From assembly GCF_025766255.1 (NCBI RefSeq), contig NW_026516723.1:62001-126000 (forward strand): a stretch of 64,000 nucleotides of DNA, written 5' to 3'. Shown here in pieces: positions 62,813 through 64,000 of the stretch (its first letter is position 1; every line of letters begins with the position of its first letter). This DNA comes from Zychaea mexicana. Taxonomy: Eukaryota; Mucoromycota; Mucoromycetes; Mucorales; Lichtheimiaceae. Under the pieces are notes generated by a model that saw nothing but the letters and a program-made list of their open reading frames with translations, did no database searches and was not told the origin of the DNA. The position numbers were made by a program, and so were the translations under genes.

Positions 62813-63575
62813 AATAACCATATACATGTGTGCTTCATTCTCTTTCTCATTTTCATTTTAAAAAAAAAATACATGACTGTCCCGCAACTCTCTTACTGAA
62901 ATATCATTGACCTCCAATGAAGGAAGCTGTGTCAACGCCAGTCTTTAAAATCACGACCTAATAATCGTTTCTGGCTCCGTGACGCTTATTGTCTATAAAA
63001 TCTGACATAAAGCGGCCGATCGAAATCGACATCCAGAATTCAGCATGAGCACGAAAAATTGTTCGTTCCGCTAACCTTCAGGATAATAACTGGGTCAAGC
63101 AAGTTGTGGGACCGCCAAAAGGTTGACGATAATTAGAGTATAACTGCTATACACATACTCGTACTAGCCCAAGACATGCTCCATCAATTGCTATTTGGGC
63201 AGATCCGATCGACTCTATATGACGAAAAAGGCTTTAGTGACTCGTCTCCATAGCAACCAACAAATTCAAACTATAGCAATGGTCCTCATAGCAGCCAAAA
63301 GTAGTACTATAGCAACCAAAAGCTTACACGGAAATAACGCTTTAGTAATGAATTAAGCAATGCTTTGTATGTAAGATATTATCCTAAGTATATGTATTTG
63401 CGCATTTTCTCTGTTTCGAGTTCTACTTGCATGCAATGTACTACCATGTTCCTATCAAGCCACCCAGAATAATATAAGCCGTCACGAAGATCGATGAATG
63501 GCAAATCCGACTTTTACTACTACTGCAACACACTTTGCGCTTTTCCTGCTTGGAAAAAAGAATCGAATATACACA
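62813..63575. other. Intergenic upstream of the AC19 gene
   Basis: AT-rich DNA with a few TAGCAACCAA-like repeats (about 63255, 63290 and 63310) near the middle. The last 100 bases are the promoter of the AC19 gene. No gene is seen. Confidence 0.4.
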
Positions 63576-64000
63576 ATGTCAGCAAACGAAGACGCCATGT
63601 CAACCAGCAGCCAACACGAAGATACCCTTGCTGACGAGGAAATGGCCGAAGCCTCTGACGCTGAAAGCGAATTTGGTCCCATCGATAAACTCGACATTGT
63701 AAGTTTATTTCCTTTCTTTTTTCGGCGTCGCTTATACTTGGGATTCCTTCGAGCGCTTAAAGCTAAAATGTATGATTTGTTAGGTTGCTGGCGCAGATAA
63801 TGAGAAAACGGCAATGACATTTAGCTTTAAAGAAGAAGATCACACCTTAGGCAACTCGCTTCGACACATGATTAACAAAAAGTAGGCTTCTTTCTCTCTT
63901 TTTAATGCTTGTGCAAGCTCTCTTCTTTTTATTTTTACTGACTGTAAAATGCATCCCTTTTGCATAGCCCGGAAGTCGACTTTTGCGGTTACTCGATTCC
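63576..64000 (+). CDS. RPC19: RNA polymerase I and III subunit AC19 (Rpc19), 5' part
   Basis: AC19 pairs with AC40 as the alpha-like platform of RNA polymerases I and III. Exons 63576-63698, 63784-63881 and 63968 onward are seen; the gene runs past the window end. The N-terminus is acidic (DEEMAEASDAESEFGP). The alpha-subunit signature follows: FSFKEEDHTLGNSLRHMINKN, then PEVDFCGYSIP. Start at ATG 63576 gives MSANEDAMSTSSQHED. The family call is firm. Confidence 0.93.

Noticed and set aside
63255..63330. Short TAGCAACCAA repeats suggesting a CRISPR-like or regulatory array
   Set aside because: Only a few irregular copies with unequal spacing in a eukaryotic promoter region; not a CRISPR array and not clearly functional.

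Overview
The window looks like nuclear DNA of an early-diverging filamentous fungus, most likely Mucoromycota (Mucorales-like). The genes are dense in short GT-AG introns, usually about 50 to 110 nt. The gene set is fungal: a group III hybrid histidine kinase, an NsdD-type GATA factor, Sgf73, Yme1, Sec15 and an NHX-type exchanger. The kelch/C-terminal-membrane protein, the style of the acyl-CoA synthetase and P450 genes, and the LINE relic point to the Mucorales. The species assignment is inference. Exon boundaries were read by eye from splice signals and frame; for most genes the summed exons give an uninterrupted frame.

Layout. 1-1510: 3' part of a Na+/H+ exchanger (+). 1821-7720: hybrid histidine kinase with about ten HAMP-type repeats (+). 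8584-11007: secreted or membrane kelch protein (-). 11008-13815: gene-poor, with a decayed LINE reverse-transcriptase fragment (-). 13816-16116: acyl-CoA synthetase (+) with a 5-nt micro-exon. 16616-19154: SAGA subunit Sgf73/ataxin-7 (+). 20140-21450: NsdD-like GATA factor (+). 24551-30761: a composite mobile element. Two almost identical 1.67-kb inverted arms each carry an intact DD34E transposase and flank a gene for a possible PD-(D/E)XK nuclease; the outer ends are bordered by TA. 31899-34811: mitochondrial i-AAA protease Yme1 (-). 34812-38626: gene-free.

38627-39911: succinate dehydrogenase Fe-S subunit (+). 40183-41591: PP2A activator PTPA (+). 41893-43117: peroxisomal 2,4-dienoyl-CoA reductase ending in SKL (-). 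44176-45107: mitochondrial TPR protein (+). 45268-48804: exocyst Sec15 (-). 48919-49591: Gemin8-like protein (+). 49642-50120: Urm1 (-). 50121-52371: gene-free. 52372-55800: phospholipase D (+). 56230-57857: NIPA-type Mg transporter (+). 58431-60460: cytochrome P450 (+). 60850-62812: a decayed tandem P450 copy split by a 445-bp MITE-like insertion. 63576-64000: start of RNA polymerase I/III subunit AC19 (+).

The genes do not form one pathway. Themes include membrane traffic and lipid signalling (Sec15, PLD), mitochondria (Yme1, Sdh2, TPR protein), lipid metabolism (acyl-CoA synthetase, dienoyl-CoA reductase) and RNA or chromatin work (Sgf73, GATA factor, Gemin8, Urm1, AC19). The most unusual structure is the 6.2-kb composite element. 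Its arms carry a seven-unit array of 20-23-bp iterons next to each outer end and none at the inner ends, which suggests that the whole unit, with its nuclease-like cargo gene, may move as one.
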